A stretch of 64,000 nt of DNA from Clostridium niameyense (lineage in GTDB: Bacteria > Bacillota > Clostridia > Clostridiales > Clostridiaceae), in NCBI RefSeq assembly GCF_001243045.1, contig NZ_LN849007.1, positions 648,989-712,988 on the forward strand, written 5' to 3'. The first letter of the stretch is position 1. Each line of letters starts with the position of its first letter. Positions 45,741 to 55,956 of this stretch are shown one piece after another. The notes beneath the pieces are model-generated. The model searched no databases, was not told the origin of the DNA, and worked only from the letters and a program-made list of their open reading frames with translations. A program made the position numbers and the translations under genes.

Positions 45741-46304
45741 ATGAATTTATCAGAGATATTTGTAGAAAACCCCATTATAGCCGCCATAAGGTCAGAGAAA
45801 GATTTAAAAGAAGTAGTCAAAAGTAGAGCTTATATAGTTTTTGTGTTATTTGGTAATATATTAAATATAAAGGATATATGTAAGAAATTAAAAGAGAGTA
45901 ATAAAATGGTATTTGTTCATGTAGATATGATAGATGGATTAAAGGGAGACACTCAAGGAATAGAATTTTTAAAGGAAAATGCAGGGTTAGATGGAATAAT
46001 AAGCACTAAGTCTTCTAATATAAAACATGCAAAAAAATTAAATATTTATGCTATTCAAAGAGTATTTATGATAGACTCTCTTTCTTTAAAAACAGGAGTT
46101 AAAAATGTAATGGATAATGCACCTTCAGGTGTTGAAGTTATGCCAGGAGTGGCAAGTAAAATAATAAACAATATGCAAATTGAAATAAAAAAAGTTCCTA
46201 TTATAGCTGGAGGGCTTATAAAAGAAAAAAAAGATGTGATAGATGCATTATCAGCAGGAGCAGTGGCAATATCTACTACGGCATATGAACTTTGGAATTT
46301 ATAA
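45741..46304 (+). CDS. glpP: glycerol-3-phosphate-responsive antiterminator
   Basis: 187 residues, a TIM-barrel-like GlpP. Motifs: NPIIAAIRSEKDL, VFVHVDMIDGLKGD, GIISTKSSNIKHAKK, AIQRVFMIDS, EVMPGVASKII and IAGGLIKEKKDV. In Bacillus subtilis GlpP with glycerol 3-phosphate prevents termination in glp leaders. The likely target is the leader at 16395-16532 before glpFK. It lies 62 bases after parC with no terminator between, so it is probably cotranscribed with the topoisomerase genes. It precedes the DJ-1 gene by 12 bases. Confidence 0.93.
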   Translation: MNLSEIFVENPIIAAIRSEKDLKEVVKSRAYIVFVLFGNILNIKDICKKLKESNKMVFVHVDMIDGLKGDTQGIEFLKENAGLDGIISTKSSNIKHAKKLNIYAIQRVFMIDSLSLKTGVKNVMDNAPSGVEVMPGVASKIINNMQIEIKKVPIIAGGLIKEKKDVIDALSAGAVAISTTAYELWNL

Positions 46305-46316
46305 GGAGGAATTAAT

Positions 46317-46877
46317 ATGAAAAAAGTCATAGTGCTTATGGCACCAGGTTATGAGGAAATAGAGGCTTTAACAGTGGTAGACGTATTAAAAAGAGGAGAA
46401 ATTTGTTGTGACATATGTTCAGTGTCATCTCATATGGAGGTTAAAAGTAGTAACAATATATTAATTAAATCAGATAAGAAATTCAAAGAAGTGAATTTTG
46501 AAGAATATGATGCTTTAATAATACCTGGGGGAATGCCAGGATCTACTAATTTAAGAGATAATGTTGAAATTATAAATTTAGTAAAAGAATTTAATAACAA
46601 AAATAAATTAATAGCAGCTATTTGTGCGGGACCTATAGTTTTAGGAAAAGCGGGTGTATTAAAAGATAAAAGAGCTACTTCTTATCCAGGTTTTGAGAAA
46701 GAATTAAATTGTAAAGAGTATGTGGAAGAAATAGTAGTTCAGGATTCAAATATAATAACCTCTAGGGGTCCAGCTATAGCCATATATTTTGCTTTTAAAA
46801 TATTAGAAAATTTAATAGAGGATAAGGAAAAGATAGAAAAAATAAAAAAAGATATGTTGTTACATATGATTAAATAA
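46317..46877 (+). CDS. DJ-1/PfpI (YajL-like) family protein
   Basis: 186 residues. Class I amidotransferase-like fold with the reactive Cys103 in AAICAGPIVLGKAG, conserved Glu16 and the motif LIIPGGMPGSTNLRDN. Family members are oxidative-stress chaperones or glyoxalase/deglycase-like enzymes; the exact role is debated. It is the last gene after glpP and is followed by a strong terminator. Confidence 0.92.
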   Translation: MKKVIVLMAPGYEEIEALTVVDVLKRGEICCDICSVSSHMEVKSSNNILIKSDKKFKEVNFEEYDALIIPGGMPGSTNLRDNVEIINLVKEFNNKNKLIAAICAGPIVLGKAGVLKDKRATSYPGFEKELNCKEYVEEIVVQDSNIITSRGPAIAIYFAFKILENLIEDKEKIEKIKKDMLLHMIK

Positions 46878-46881
46878 AATA

Positions 46882-46924
46882 AAAAATAAAGGTCTTAAAT
46901 TTTTAAAGACCTTTATTTTTTTTA
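46882..46924. terminator. bidirectional terminator
   Basis: AAATAAAGGTCTT pairs with AAAGACCTTTATTT, with T and A tracts on both sides. It serves the DJ-1 gene and the converging gtrA-like gene. Confidence 0.85.
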
Positions 46925-47332
46925 ATTATTTTTAAAAACCAAAAACTTGTTTATTACGAAACTTATGATTCCTGTAGTAATGGAAGCTATAAGTGCAGAT
47001 ATATTTGCCCATAAAACAGATTTTAAATTAAGAAAGTTATGTATAGTTAAATTAGATAAAATAATTCCATTCAATAAAGCTGCAATTCCAACTACAGATA
47101 TGTATTTAAAATAAGAATTTTCTTTCGAATTAAAAGTAAACTTTTTATTCAAAAAATAACCATTAGTAGAATAAGCACAAAATGAAATAAATTTAAATAA
47201 ATAATTAATATTTCCTTCATAACAAGTGGTTGAAAACCATAATAAGTTTAATATTCCAAAATCTATTATTATATTAAGTCCACCAATTAAACTATATTTT
47301 AAAAATTGCATAAAACTTTTTTTATAAGGCAT
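46922..47332 (-). CDS. GtrA-family membrane protein
   Basis: 136 residues from the ATG at 47332, preceded by GAGGTG; a GTG three codons upstream is part of that site. Four membrane helices with QFLKYSLIGGLNIIIDFGIL at the front, NGYFLNKKFTF centrally and a terminal VINKFLVFK, the GtrA pattern. GtrA-type proteins help flip or transfer lipid-linked sugars in the membrane. It is monocistronic. Confidence 0.9.
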   Translation of the reverse strand: MPYKKSFMQFLKYSLIGGLNIIIDFGILNLLWFSTTCYEGNINYLFKFISFCAYSTNGYFLNKKFTFNSKENSYFKYISVVGIAALLNGIILSNLTIHNFLNLKSVLWANISALIASITTGIISFVINKFLVFKNN

Positions 47333-47484
47333 AAAAATCACCTCAAATATATTTCATAAGAAATCTATTAGTTAAATTATACCATAACAGAAAATATTTT
47401 AAATACCCTATAATTTAGTTTAAGTTATGTTATAATTTAAACTAAACTTTATATAAAATTTCAATTAAATTATTGGAGGTAGTT

Positions 47485-48978
47485 ATGAAGAAAAAATTTA
47501 TATCAATATTAATAGTAATGAGTATGGTAACAATACCTAAAATGGTACAAGCTCAGGAAAAAGTAGATGTAAACAGATTATATGGAAGAGACAGATATGA
47601 AACATCTATTGCTATAAGTAATGAATTTATTAGTGAACATGGAGAAATAAGTTCTGTTATATTAGCAAATGGAGATAATTTTCCAGATGCATTATCAGGT
47701 ACAACTCTTTGTAAAAAATATAAGGCACCTATGCTTTTAATAAACCAATATAGTAAAAGTAAAGTATTAAATTATATATATAAAAATTTGAAACCTGGTA
47801 ATACGATATATATTTTAGGATCAGAAGCAGTTGTAGATAAGGAAATAGCTAACGAATTAAAGGCTAAAAATTATAAAATAAAAAGATTAGCAGGAGATAA
47901 TAGATTTGGAACTAATAAGGCTATTGTTGATGAAATGAATGTAGGTGTAGGAAGACCAGTATTTATTTGTAATGGTTATGGTTATGCAGATGCATTGTCA
48001 GCATCACCAATAGCTGGAGCCAAGGGAGTTCCTATAATCTTAGTAAATCAAAATAATATTTCGCAAGAAGTTAGAGATGAAATTAAAAAATTAAAACCTA
48101 ATAAATTTTATATTATTGGAAGTGAAGGTGTAGTTTCAGACAAAAACGTTCAAGAACTATTAAAGCTTTCAGATAATTCCACATATGTTAGAATTGGTGG
48201 AGCTAATAGATATGAGACATCAGAAAAGGTAAATAATTATTTTAATTTAAATAACCAGTTAAGATTATCTATTGCAGATGGAAGAAATTATCCAGATGCA
48301 TTATCAGGAGCAGGGCTTGCGTCTATTAGAAATAATGCAATTAAATTAGTATCACCAAATGAAGATAATGGTGTATTAGGTAATAACACAAGATCATTAG
48401 ATGTATTTGGAGGCGAGTCAGTAGTTTCTAATTCTATAGTAGAAAAAATGATTAATAACAAATCAGTATCAGCTTCAAAGCCAAGTAGTGTACCATCAGT
48501 AAGTAATAAACCATCAACACCATCAGTAGTTAAACCAACTGCAAATAACAAATTAAATGAAGCTTATAAAAATGTCGTTACTAAGAGGATGGTTCAATTA
48601 GTTAATGAACTTAGAGCATCAAAAGGAGTACAACCACTTAAAGAAGTTGAAGTTTTAAATACATTAGCAGAAAATCGTTCAATTTATATGGCAAAAACCG
48701 GAGAATTTTCTCATGAGGATTCACGAGGTAATTTTATATTTAAACAAGATTTAGAAAAAGCAAATTACCGTTGGAATTTTGTGGGAGAAAATATAGTTCA
48801 AAATTACTATAATGAAGATCCAAACAAATTAGCAGAAGCTTTATTTACTCAATGGAAAAACTCACCTGGACATTACAAAAATATGATAAGTAGTAACTTT
48901 AATCAAATAGGATTCGGAATAGCAATTGCAAAAGACGGTAAACTTTATGGAACCCAAGGTTTTGTAGGAATTAGATAA
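47485..48978 (+). CDS. secreted protein with three CWB_2 repeats and a C-terminal CAP domain
   Basis: 497 residues from the ATG at 47485 (GGAGG upstream; an in-frame TTG at 47473 is within the ribosome binding region). Signal peptide about 1-26 with cleavage near VQA-QE. Three cell-wall-binding type 2 repeats begin RLYGRDRYETS, RLAGDNRFGTN and RIGGANRYETS; they attach surface proteins to anionic wall polymers in clostridia. A Ser/Pro/Lys/Thr linker follows. The final ~125 residues are a CAP/SCP (YkwD-like) domain with GEFSHEDSRGN, VGENIV and WKNSPGHYKNM. CAP function in bacteria is uncertain. Confidence 0.94.
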   Translation: MKKKFISILIVMSMVTIPKMVQAQEKVDVNRLYGRDRYETSIAISNEFISEHGEISSVILANGDNFPDALSGTTLCKKYKAPMLLINQYSKSKVLNYIYKNLKPGNTIYILGSEAVVDKEIANELKAKNYKIKRLAGDNRFGTNKAIVDEMNVGVGRPVFICNGYGYADALSASPIAGAKGVPIILVNQNNISQEVRDEIKKLKPNKFYIIGSEGVVSDKNVQELLKLSDNSTYVRIGGANRYETSEKVNNYFNLNNQLRLSIADGRNYPDALSGAGLASIRNNAIKLVSPNEDNGVLGNNTRSLDVFGGESVVSNSIVEKMINNKSVSASKPSSVPSVSNKPSTPSVVKPTANNKLNEAYKNVVTKRMVQLVNELRASKGVQPLKEVEVLNTLAENRSIYMAKTGEFSHEDSRGNFIFKQDLEKANYRWNFVGENIVQNYYNEDPNKLAEALFTQWKNSPGHYKNMISSNFNQIGFGIAIAKDGKLYGTQGFVGIR

Positions 48979-49017
48979 ATTTAAAAATTTGAATGTAAAT
49001 TAATAAAAAAATATATA

Positions 49018-49075
49018 AAAAATATGTGGCATATGGTTTTTAATTTATTAAGACCTTATATGCCACATATTTATT
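49018..49075 (+). terminator. terminator after the CWB_2/CAP gene
   Basis: AATATGTGGCATATGG pairs with a near-complement ending ATGCCACATATT, followed by TATTTTT. The same ATATGTGG core is reused in the terminator at 54965. Confidence 0.8.
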
Positions 49076-49142
49076 TTTAAGGAGGATAAATCTAGACTTT
49101 TTTAAGATCTTTGAGTTATTCTATAATTAAAGGAGGTATAAA

Positions 49143-50351
49143 ATGGATAAAATAATTTTAAAAAATGGAATGACGTTTTTATATAAAAAAAATACAGGAA
49201 ATATAACTTCTTTATGTATAGGATTCAATGCTGGTGCATTGGAGGAAAATGAGTTTAGTTTTGGAACTGCTCATGCTGTAGAACATATGGTGTCTAAAGG
49301 TACTTTAAAAAGAAGTGAACAAGAGATAAATAATCTAGCAGATAGTATATTCGGATTTGAAAATGCTATGACTAACTATCCTTATGTAGTGTACTATGGA
49401 AGCTTATTGAAAGAGGATTTTGAAAAAGCTTTAGATTTTTATTCAGATATGCTTATAAATCCTGCCTTTAATGAACAGGCATTTAAAGAAGAAATGGAGA
49501 TAATTTTGGAAGAACTAAAGGAATGGAAAGAAGATAATTATCAATATTGTGAAGATACTCTTTTAAAAAATGTTTTTAAAAAGCAAAGAATAAAAGAGTT
49601 AATTATAGGAAATGAAAAAAGTGTTAAAAATATAAAGCTAATAGAAGTAAAGGAATTTTATTATAAGTATTATACTCCGAAGAACTGCGTAATATCTGTA
49701 GTATCTTCCATAGAAATAGATGTTATAGAATCTTTAATTGAAAAATATTTCAAAGACTTCAAAAGAGAATTTAATGATTTACAGAAAGTAAATTATGAAA
49801 AAACTAATTCTAATAAATATATAAATTATAAAAAGGGAATAGAAGGAGCAAAAATACTGTATTCCTGTGCTATAGAAGATCTGAATAAAAAAGAGATAGA
49901 AGCTTTAAAAATTTTTAATGAAGAATTTGGATGTGGTACAAGTAGTATGTTATTTAATGAGATAAGAACTAAAAGGTCATTAGCTTATGATGTTGGAAGC
50001 TTAGTTAAAAATGAAAGAGGAATAAAACTATTTAATTTTTATGTAAGCACTTCAAAAGATAAAGTAGATGTAGTACTAAAAACTTTAGAAGATTTAATAG
50101 AAGATGCAAAAAATATAAATGGATATTTTACTCAAGATAAAATAGAATCTATAGTAAAAAATATAAAATTAAAAGTGGGAATAAGACATGAAAGTTCTAT
50201 AAGGTTAGCTATGGATATGACAGTTTATGAGCTTATGTATAAAAGTAATATAGATAATGAATTTGAATATATTAAAAAAATTAATGAACAATATATAAAA
50301 GGAGTAATATCTAAGGTTTTAGAAAAAAGGAATATCCAAATTCTTAAATAA
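49143..50351 (+). CDS. M16-family zinc metallopeptidase
   Basis: 402 residues, one processing-peptidase-like unit. The inverted zinc motif is H44-A-V-E47-H48 (GTAHAVEHMVSKGT), with the third ligand Glu expected in EEMEIILEELKEWKED. The C-terminal half has RTKRSLAYDVGS, the R/Y substrate-binding motif. It is cytoplasmic, without a signal peptide. Such peptidases degrade or process peptides; the substrate is unknown. It has an AAAGGAGG ribosome binding site and is monocistronic. Confidence 0.92.
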   Translation: MDKIILKNGMTFLYKKNTGNITSLCIGFNAGALEENEFSFGTAHAVEHMVSKGTLKRSEQEINNLADSIFGFENAMTNYPYVVYYGSLLKEDFEKALDFYSDMLINPAFNEQAFKEEMEIILEELKEWKEDNYQYCEDTLLKNVFKKQRIKELIIGNEKSVKNIKLIEVKEFYYKYYTPKNCVISVVSSIEIDVIESLIEKYFKDFKREFNDLQKVNYEKTNSNKYINYKKGIEGAKILYSCAIEDLNKKEIEALKIFNEEFGCGTSSMLFNEIRTKRSLAYDVGSLVKNERGIKLFNFYVSTSKDKVDVVLKTLEDLIEDAKNINGYFTQDKIESIVKNIKLKVGIRHESSIRLAMDMTVYELMYKSNIDNEFEYIKKINEQYIKGVISKVLEKRNIQILK

Positions 50352-50498
50352 TCATAGATTTATTTTTATATTATAGATTTTATTTATATGAGATTTTAAT
50401 TTTATATTTGAAAATTTAAATATTAAGATATATATGTTATACTGTTACTGTAAATGAAAATCTTTATCGTTTAAACACATATAAAAGGAGAAGATATT

Positions 50499-52949
50499 AT
50501 GGAAAAAGTTCTTAAAATAGGAGGAATGAGTTGTGCAGCTTGTGCCAAGGCTGTAGAGAGAGCTTCAAGAAAAGTTGAAGGTGTAGTTGATGCAAATTTA
50601 AATTTTGCATCAGAAAAACTTTATATAAAATATAATGAAGATGAAACTTCATTAGAAGATATAATAAAAGCTATAGAAAAAGCAGGATACTCTGCTAAAG
50701 AAGATATAGAGGTTAAGGAAGCTATTATATCTATAGGAGGAATGAGCTGCGCAGCTTGTGCTAAAGCCGTAGAAAGATCTGTCAAAAAGGTTACAGGGGT
50801 TATGGAAGGCAATGTAAATTTTGCAACAGAAAAACTAAATATTAAATATGATGGAGAAAAAACTAGGCTTTCTATTATAAAGGAAGCAATAAGGAAAGCT
50901 GGTTACGAGGCTTTAGAACAAGAAAAAGTAAGTATAGATAAAGACAGAGAAAGAAAGGAAAAAGAACAAAAGCAAATATTATGTAATTTTATATTATCAT
51001 CTATATTTGCAGTACCATTGCTTGTAATATCTATGGGACATATGATGGGTATGCCATTACCTAAAATTATAAGTCAACATCATAATCCATTAAATTTTGC
51101 AGTAATGTTATTTCTTTTAACCATACCATCATTATATGCAGGAAGAAAATTTTATAAGGTAGGTTTCAAGTCTTTATTTAAGGGAAATCCCAATATGGAT
51201 TCTTTAGTGGCCATAGGAACTTTAGCAGCAGAACTTTATGGTATATTTGCAATAGTTCAAATAGCTAATGGAAATGTACGCTATGCTCATGAATTATATT
51301 TTGAATCTGCATCAACCATAATAACTCTTATATTATTGGGAAAATATTTGGAGGCTAAAACAAAAGGAAAAACTTCAGAAGCTATAAAAAAATTAGTAGG
51401 ACTTACGCCTAAAAAAGCTACAATGCTTCAAGAAGGAAAAGAAATTGAAATAGATGTAGAAGAAGTAGAAAAAGATGATATTATAATTGTAAAACCAGGA
51501 GAAAAAATACCAGTAGATGGAATAGTGGTAGATGGAGATACTTCTGTAGATGAATCTATGTTAACTGGTGAAAGCATTCCTATAGAAAAAAAAGTAGGAA
51601 ATAAAGTATATGGTGCTACTATTAACAAAAATGGTAGAATAAAATTTAAGGCTACAAAAGTTGGAAAGGACACAGCTTTAGCACAAATAATAGAATTAGT
51701 AGAAAAAGCTCAAGGTTCTAAAGCAGATATTGCAAGGCTCGCAGATATAATAGCAGGATATTTTGTTCCTACAGTAATAATAATAGCAATAGTTTCTTCT
51801 ATAGCTTGGGCTTTAGCAGGAAAGGACTTAATATTTTGTTTAACTATTTTTATATCTATATTAGTAATAGCTTGCCCATGTGCATTAGGATTAGCTACAC
51901 CTACAGCTATAATGGTTGGTTCAGGAAAAGGTGCCGAATACGGTGTTCTTATGAAAAGTGGAGAAGCACTGGAAACAGCTCATAGAGTAAATACTATAGT
52001 TTTTGATAAGACAGGTACTATTACGGAAGGTAAGCCTAAGGTTACAGATATAGTTACATCAAAAGATATTACTAAAGATTATTTAATAAAATTAGCAGCT
52101 TCAGGAGAAAAAGCTTCAGAACATCCTTTAAGTGAGGCTATAGTAAATTATGCTACAGAAAATAATATAGAAGTTTTAGACATAGAGAAGTTTAAGGCAA
52201 TACCAGGTTATGGTATTGAGGTTAATATAGAAGGAAGAAGAATACTTTTAGGAAATAGAAGGCTTATGGAAGAAGAAAATATATCTATAAAAGATTTTAT
52301 AGATACTTCAAAGAAATTTGCTGAAGAAGGAAAAACTCCTATTTATATTGGTTCGCATAATAAATTTTTAGGTATTATAGCTGTAGCAGATGTAGTTAAG
52401 GCTAATAGTGAAAAGGCTTTAAAAAGGCTCCATAAAATGGGGATAAAAACAGTTATGCTTACAGGTGATAATAAAAAGACAGCAGAAGCTATTGCAAAAC
52501 AAGTAGGAATAGATATGGTTTTAGCAGAGGTTCTTCCAGAGGATAAATCTAATGAAATAAAAAAACTTCAAAGTAGTGGAGAAAAAGTAGCTATGGTAGG
52601 AGATGGAATAAATGATGCTCCAGCTTTGGTGCAAGCAGATGTAGGTATAGCTATAGGATCAGGCACAGATGTAGCTATAGAATCTGCAGATATAATACTT
52701 ATGAGAAATGATATACTTGATGTGGTAACAGCAGTTCAATTAAGTACTGCCACTATAAAAAATATAAAGGAAAATTTATTTTGGGCATTTGGATATAACA
52801 GTATAGGCATTCCAATAGCTGCAGGAGTTTTAACTTTCTTCAATGGTCCATTATTAAACCCTATGATTGCAGCAGCAGCTATGAGTTTTAGTTCTGTATC
52901 TGTACTTTTAAATGCTTTACGTTTAAAAAATTTTAAAAGGGAGTATTAA
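50499..52949 (+). CDS. copA: copper-exporting P1B-type ATPase
   Basis: 816 residues. Two N-terminal heavy-metal domains carry [14 protein letters not shown] (C12/C15 and C84/C87). Then come eight membrane helices with the CPC transport motif ([11 protein letters not shown]), TGES, the phosphorylation site [12 protein letters not shown], the SEHPL motif, MLTGDN and [11 protein letters not shown] with these helices and the CopZ gene nearby point to Cu(I) export. No CsoR or CopY regulator gene is adjacent, so the control site is not identified. Confidence 0.96.
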   Translation: MEKVLKIGGMSCAACAKAVERASRKVEGVVDANLNFASEKLYIKYNEDETSLEDIIKAIEKAGYSAKEDIEVKEAIISIGGMSCAACAKAVERSVKKVTGVMEGNVNFATEKLNIKYDGEKTRLSIIKEAIRKAGYEALEQEKVSIDKDRERKEKEQKQILCNFILSSIFAVPLLVISMGHMMGMPLPKIISQHHNPLNFAVMLFLLTIPSLYAGRKFYKVGFKSLFKGNPNMDSLVAIGTLAAELYGIFAIVQIANGNVRYAHELYFESASTIITLILLGKYLEAKTKGKTSEAIKKLVGLTPKKATMLQEGKEIEIDVEEVEKDDIIIVKPGEKIPVDGIVVDGDTSVDESMLTGESIPIEKKVGNKVYGATINKNGRIKFKATKVGKDTALAQIIELVEKAQGSKADIARLADIIAGYFVPTVIIIAIVSSIAWALAGKDLIFCLTIFISILVIACPCALGLATPTAIMVGSGKGAEYGVLMKSGEALETAHRVNTIVFDKTGTITEGKPKVTDIVTSKDITKDYLIKLAASGEKASEHPLSEAIVNYATENNIEVLDIEKFKAIPGYGIEVNIEGRRILLGNRRLMEEENISIKDFIDTSKKFAEEGKTPIYIGSHNKFLGIIAVADVVKANSEKALKRLHKMGIKTVMLTGDNKKTAEAIAKQVGIDMVLAEVLPEDKSNEIKKLQSSGEKVAMVGDGINDAPALVQADVGIAIGSGTDVAIESADIILMRNDILDVVTAVQLSTATIKNIKENLFWAFGYNSIGIPIAAGVLTFFNGPLLNPMIAAAAMSFSSVSVLLNALRLKNFKREY

Positions 52950-53058
52950 TGGTTTATGTAAATTAAAATTATATTAAAGCTTATAAATAACTAATATATA
53001 AATTAAAATAGTATCTTATATATTTTTTATAAAAAGATACATAAAGGAGTGGTATTAA

Positions 53059-53274
53059 ATGAAAAAGAAAATATTAATAGAAGGTATGAGTTGTTCTCAT
53101 TGTGTAGCACATGTTAAGGAAGCATTACAAGAACTTAAGGGAATGAAATCTATAGATGTAGATTTATCTTCTAAGATAGCTTTAGTAGAAACAGATGGAG
53201 AAATAAAAGATGAAAGTATAAAAGAAGCTATAGAAGATTTTGGATATGAAGTAGTTAAAATAGAAACTTTATAA
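53059..53274 (+). CDS. copZ: copper chaperone CopZ (heavy-metal-associated domain)
   Basis: 71 residues, a single HMA domain with GMSCSHC (Cys12, Cys15) binding Cu(I). It delivers copper to the CopA N-terminal domains. It lies 109 bases after copA with its own AAGGAG ribosome binding site and no intervening terminator. The Ser-His between cysteines is typical of CopZ. Confidence 0.95.
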   Translation: MKKKILIEGMSCSHCVAHVKEALQELKGMKSIDVDLSSKIALVETDGEIKDESIKEAIEDFGYEVVKIETL

Positions 53275-53307
53275 TAATAAATTAAATAATTATATTATAA
53301 AAATATT

Positions 53308-53360
53308 AAAAAACTAAGGAATTTTCAAGCTTAAAAAGGGAATTTCTTAGTTTTTTAATA
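53308..53360 (+). terminator. terminator after copAZ
   Basis: AAAAAACTAAGGAATT pairs with AATTTCTTAGTTTTTT (one G-U), ending in a T run. Confidence 0.85.
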
Positions 53361-53534
53361 ATAAAATTTTAGCCTTTCTTGTAAAAATGTTTGAAAATTA
53401 TTATAATTAAATAAAATATAATAATAATTTGTATAAATATATATTAAACATATTATAAGCATATATATTATTAAATAAATGTTATAAATGTTTTTGGAGG
53501 GGGGCATAAGAGGATTTATAATATCCTTGAAGCT

Positions 53535-54932
53535 ATGAAAAATATATATGATAAGTACAAAAAAATTAGGGTTCATGCACCGAATTTTCCAAGAAATACA
53601 GAATGGCTTGGAACAGAGAAGACTAATATAGATAGACTAAAAAATCAAATAATACTTTTAGATTTTTGGACATTTTGTTGTATAAATTGTATTCATGTAA
53701 TGAAAGACTTAGCTTATTTAGAGGAAAAGTATAAAAATAAGCTTCAGGTTATAGGAGTACATTCGCCAAAATTTAAATATGAAAAAAATAATAAAGCCAT
53801 ATTAAACTCTATATATAAATATAATATAAATCATCCCGTTGTAAACGATAAAAATAGAGTTATATGGGATAGTTATACGGTAAATGCGTGGCCAACTTTT
53901 GTGCTAATAGACCCAGAAGGATATGCCTTTGCCATGCTATCAGGAGAAGGTAATAGAGATATTTTAGATGAAATAATAGGAGATACTATAAAACATTATG
54001 AAGGAAAAATACAATGGGCAGAAAATAATTTAACTATAAATAAAGAAAAACCAAAGGGAGAATATATATATCCATCTAAAATATCAATAAATGAAAATGG
54101 AGATATAGCATTTTCAGAAAAGGGAAGAAATAGAATTATTGTAACTAATAATAACTTAGAAGTTAAAATTGTTATTGGAAATGGTAATTATGGACTTGAA
54201 GACGGTGATTTTAAAAAAGCAGAATTTAAGGCACCAGAAGGGGTGAAATTTGTAGGGGATAAAATTTATGTAGCTGATACTGAAAACCATGTTATAAGAC
54301 AATGTGATTTAGAAACACAAAAGGTAACTGTACTAATAGGTAATGGAGAAAAAGAATATAATCCAATAGCTAAAGGAAATGCCTTAAATACAAGTTTAAA
54401 TTCTCCTTGGGATATAGAAGTAATCAATGAAGATATGTATATAGCCATGGCAGGAAATCATCAAATATGGAAGTATAATATGAAAGATAAAACAGTTCAA
54501 AGTTATATAGGTACAGGTGGAGAAAATATAAGGGATGGAAGCTTTGATAAATGTATATTAGCACAAACTACATCTTTATGTTATGATGGGGAAAATAAAT
54601 TATATTTTACAGATTCAGAAACTAGCTCCATAAGATATGTGGACTTAAAAGAAAATAAAGTAAAAACTCTTATAGGAAAAGGTTTATTTGAATTTGGAAG
54701 TAAAGTAGGGAAATTTAAAGATGCATTACTTCAACATCCTTTATCAGTTGCTTATAAAGATAATGTAGTATATATTTCTGATAGCTTTAATAATAGAATA
54801 TTAAAAGCAGACCTAGAAAAGGAAAAAGTTTCTATACTTAAAAGAGGATTAGAAGAACCTTCAGGATTAGATGTATACAATGGGAAAGTATATGTTTGTG
54901 ATACTAATAGAGGAAAAATAGTTATTGTTTAG
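53535..54932 (+). CDS. thioredoxin-like protein fused to an NHL beta-propeller
   Basis: 465 residues. Residues ~10-150 form a TlpA/thioredoxin-like domain with LLDFWTFCCINC (redox pair Cys49-x-x-Cys52) and AWPTFVLIDPEG. Residues ~170-465 hold NHL repeats (APEGVKFVGDKIYVADTENHVIRQ; LYFTDSETSSIRYVD; VVYISDSFNNRILKA). This order matches the NHLRC2 family, whose role is unclear. It is probably cytoplasmic, as there is no signal peptide. The ATG at 53535 has a weak ribosome binding site while GGAGGGGGG lies about 35 bases upstream, so the start is uncertain. Confidence 0.85.
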   Translation: MKNIYDKYKKIRVHAPNFPRNTEWLGTEKTNIDRLKNQIILLDFWTFCCINCIHVMKDLAYLEEKYKNKLQVIGVHSPKFKYEKNNKAILNSIYKYNINHPVVNDKNRVIWDSYTVNAWPTFVLIDPEGYAFAMLSGEGNRDILDEIIGDTIKHYEGKIQWAENNLTINKEKPKGEYIYPSKISINENGDIAFSEKGRNRIIVTNNNLEVKIVIGNGNYGLEDGDFKKAEFKAPEGVKFVGDKIYVADTENHVIRQCDLETQKVTVLIGNGEKEYNPIAKGNALNTSLNSPWDIEVINEDMYIAMAGNHQIWKYNMKDKTVQSYIGTGGENIRDGSFDKCILAQTTSLCYDGENKLYFTDSETSSIRYVDLKENKVKTLIGKGLFEFGSKVGKFKDALLQHPLSVAYKDNVVYISDSFNNRILKADLEKEKVSILKRGLEEPSGLDVYNGKVYVCDTNRGKIVIV

Positions 54933-54964
54933 AAATAATAACTTAAAATTGTAGTTATAAAACG

Positions 54965-55055
54965 CATAAAAAATAATATGTGGTTTTAAAGGTATTTAGT
55001 TAATTAAAAAATTTTAAGTTTACATACCTTTATATCCCACATATTATTTTTAAAA
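54965..55055. terminator. long bidirectional terminator
   Basis: AAAAATAATATGTGG and TTTTAAAGGTAT pair with ATACCTTTATAT and CCACATATTATTTTT, leaving an AT-rich loop. It sits between converging genes. Confidence 0.75.
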
Positions 55056-55059
55056 TTTT

Positions 55060-55875
55060 CTATTTATAATAATAATTTTTAAGAAGAAGAGCATCTTTTT
55101 CAAGGATAGGACTTTCACAAACTATGCATCCTTTTATATCAAAATCCTTAAAGGCCTTAAGGCATGCTTTATAGTTAAAGTCACTTTCCTCAAAAGGAAG
55201 ATGATTTCTTTCTCCTTTTGGACTATAGTGTATTCCAGACATATGAATGTGCATATCTGAAAGAGCGTTCTCTCCTAATTCTTTTCCTATGTAGTCTAAA
55301 ATTTTATAGAAATCTTCATATTTTTTTAGACTCCCATTGTACCTTGCATGGATATGAGAAAAATCTATGCAAGGTTTACAAGTTTTTACCTGTTTGCATA
55401 GGGAGACAATCTCTTCTAAAGATCCAAATTGAGTTTCTTTCCCTGTAGTTTCAAGTCTATAGTCTATGCCTAAGTCTGGCAATTTCTTTAGATTTTCTAA
55501 TATGGTTAAAAAAGTTTCTTCTTTAGAATCTTTTAGATAAAACCCAGGATGAAATACTAAACTTTTTCCATGCACTTTTTTTAAACCCTCTGCACCTTTT
55601 ACTATTCTTTCTATAGACTTTTCTTGTTTTTCTAACTCATCCGCATTTAAATTTATAAAGTAAGATCCATGGGCAGATAAGTAAAAATTATTTAAATACT
55701 TTTGATTTAAAATACTATCTTTATTTTTATCTGTAACATTTACAGAACGTACAAATGGAAGTTCCATTGAATCTAATCCAATATTATTTAAATATTCTAT
55801 ACCTGTTTTATAAGTAAATTTAGTTTCACCGTTTCCACGGGGAAGTCCTGATATTCCAAATAATAGTCTATCCAT
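55060..55875 (-). CDS. TIM-barrel protein of the endonuclease IV / sugar isomerase superfamily
   Basis: 271 residues. Metal-ligand motifs follow the Nfo order: LSAHGSY, LVFHPGFY, YRLETTGK, CIDFSHIHAR, DMHIHMSG and CIVCESP, giving three-metal-type His, Glu and Asp ligands. This supports AP endonuclease family 2 (deoxyribonuclease IV type) rather than a simple isomerase. The sequence is divergent from classical Nfo near GERNHLPF. It probably acts in base-excision repair. It is monocistronic on the minus strand. Confidence 0.82.
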   Translation of the reverse strand: MDRLLFGISGLPRGNGETKFTYKTGIEYLNNIGLDSMELPFVRSVNVTDKNKDSILNQKYLNNFYLSAHGSYFINLNADELEKQEKSIERIVKGAEGLKKVHGKSLVFHPGFYLKDSKEETFLTILENLKKLPDLGIDYRLETTGKETQFGSLEEIVSLCKQVKTCKPCIDFSHIHARYNGSLKKYEDFYKILDYIGKELGENALSDMHIHMSGIHYSPKGERNHLPFEESDFNYKACLKAFKDFDIKGCIVCESPILEKDALLLKNYYYK

Positions 55876-55956
55876 AAAAGCACCACCTATCTTAAATTTA
55901 TACTTTTATGTTTATGTTATCAGTTTTTTTATTAAACTACAATAAAATGCATAAAG

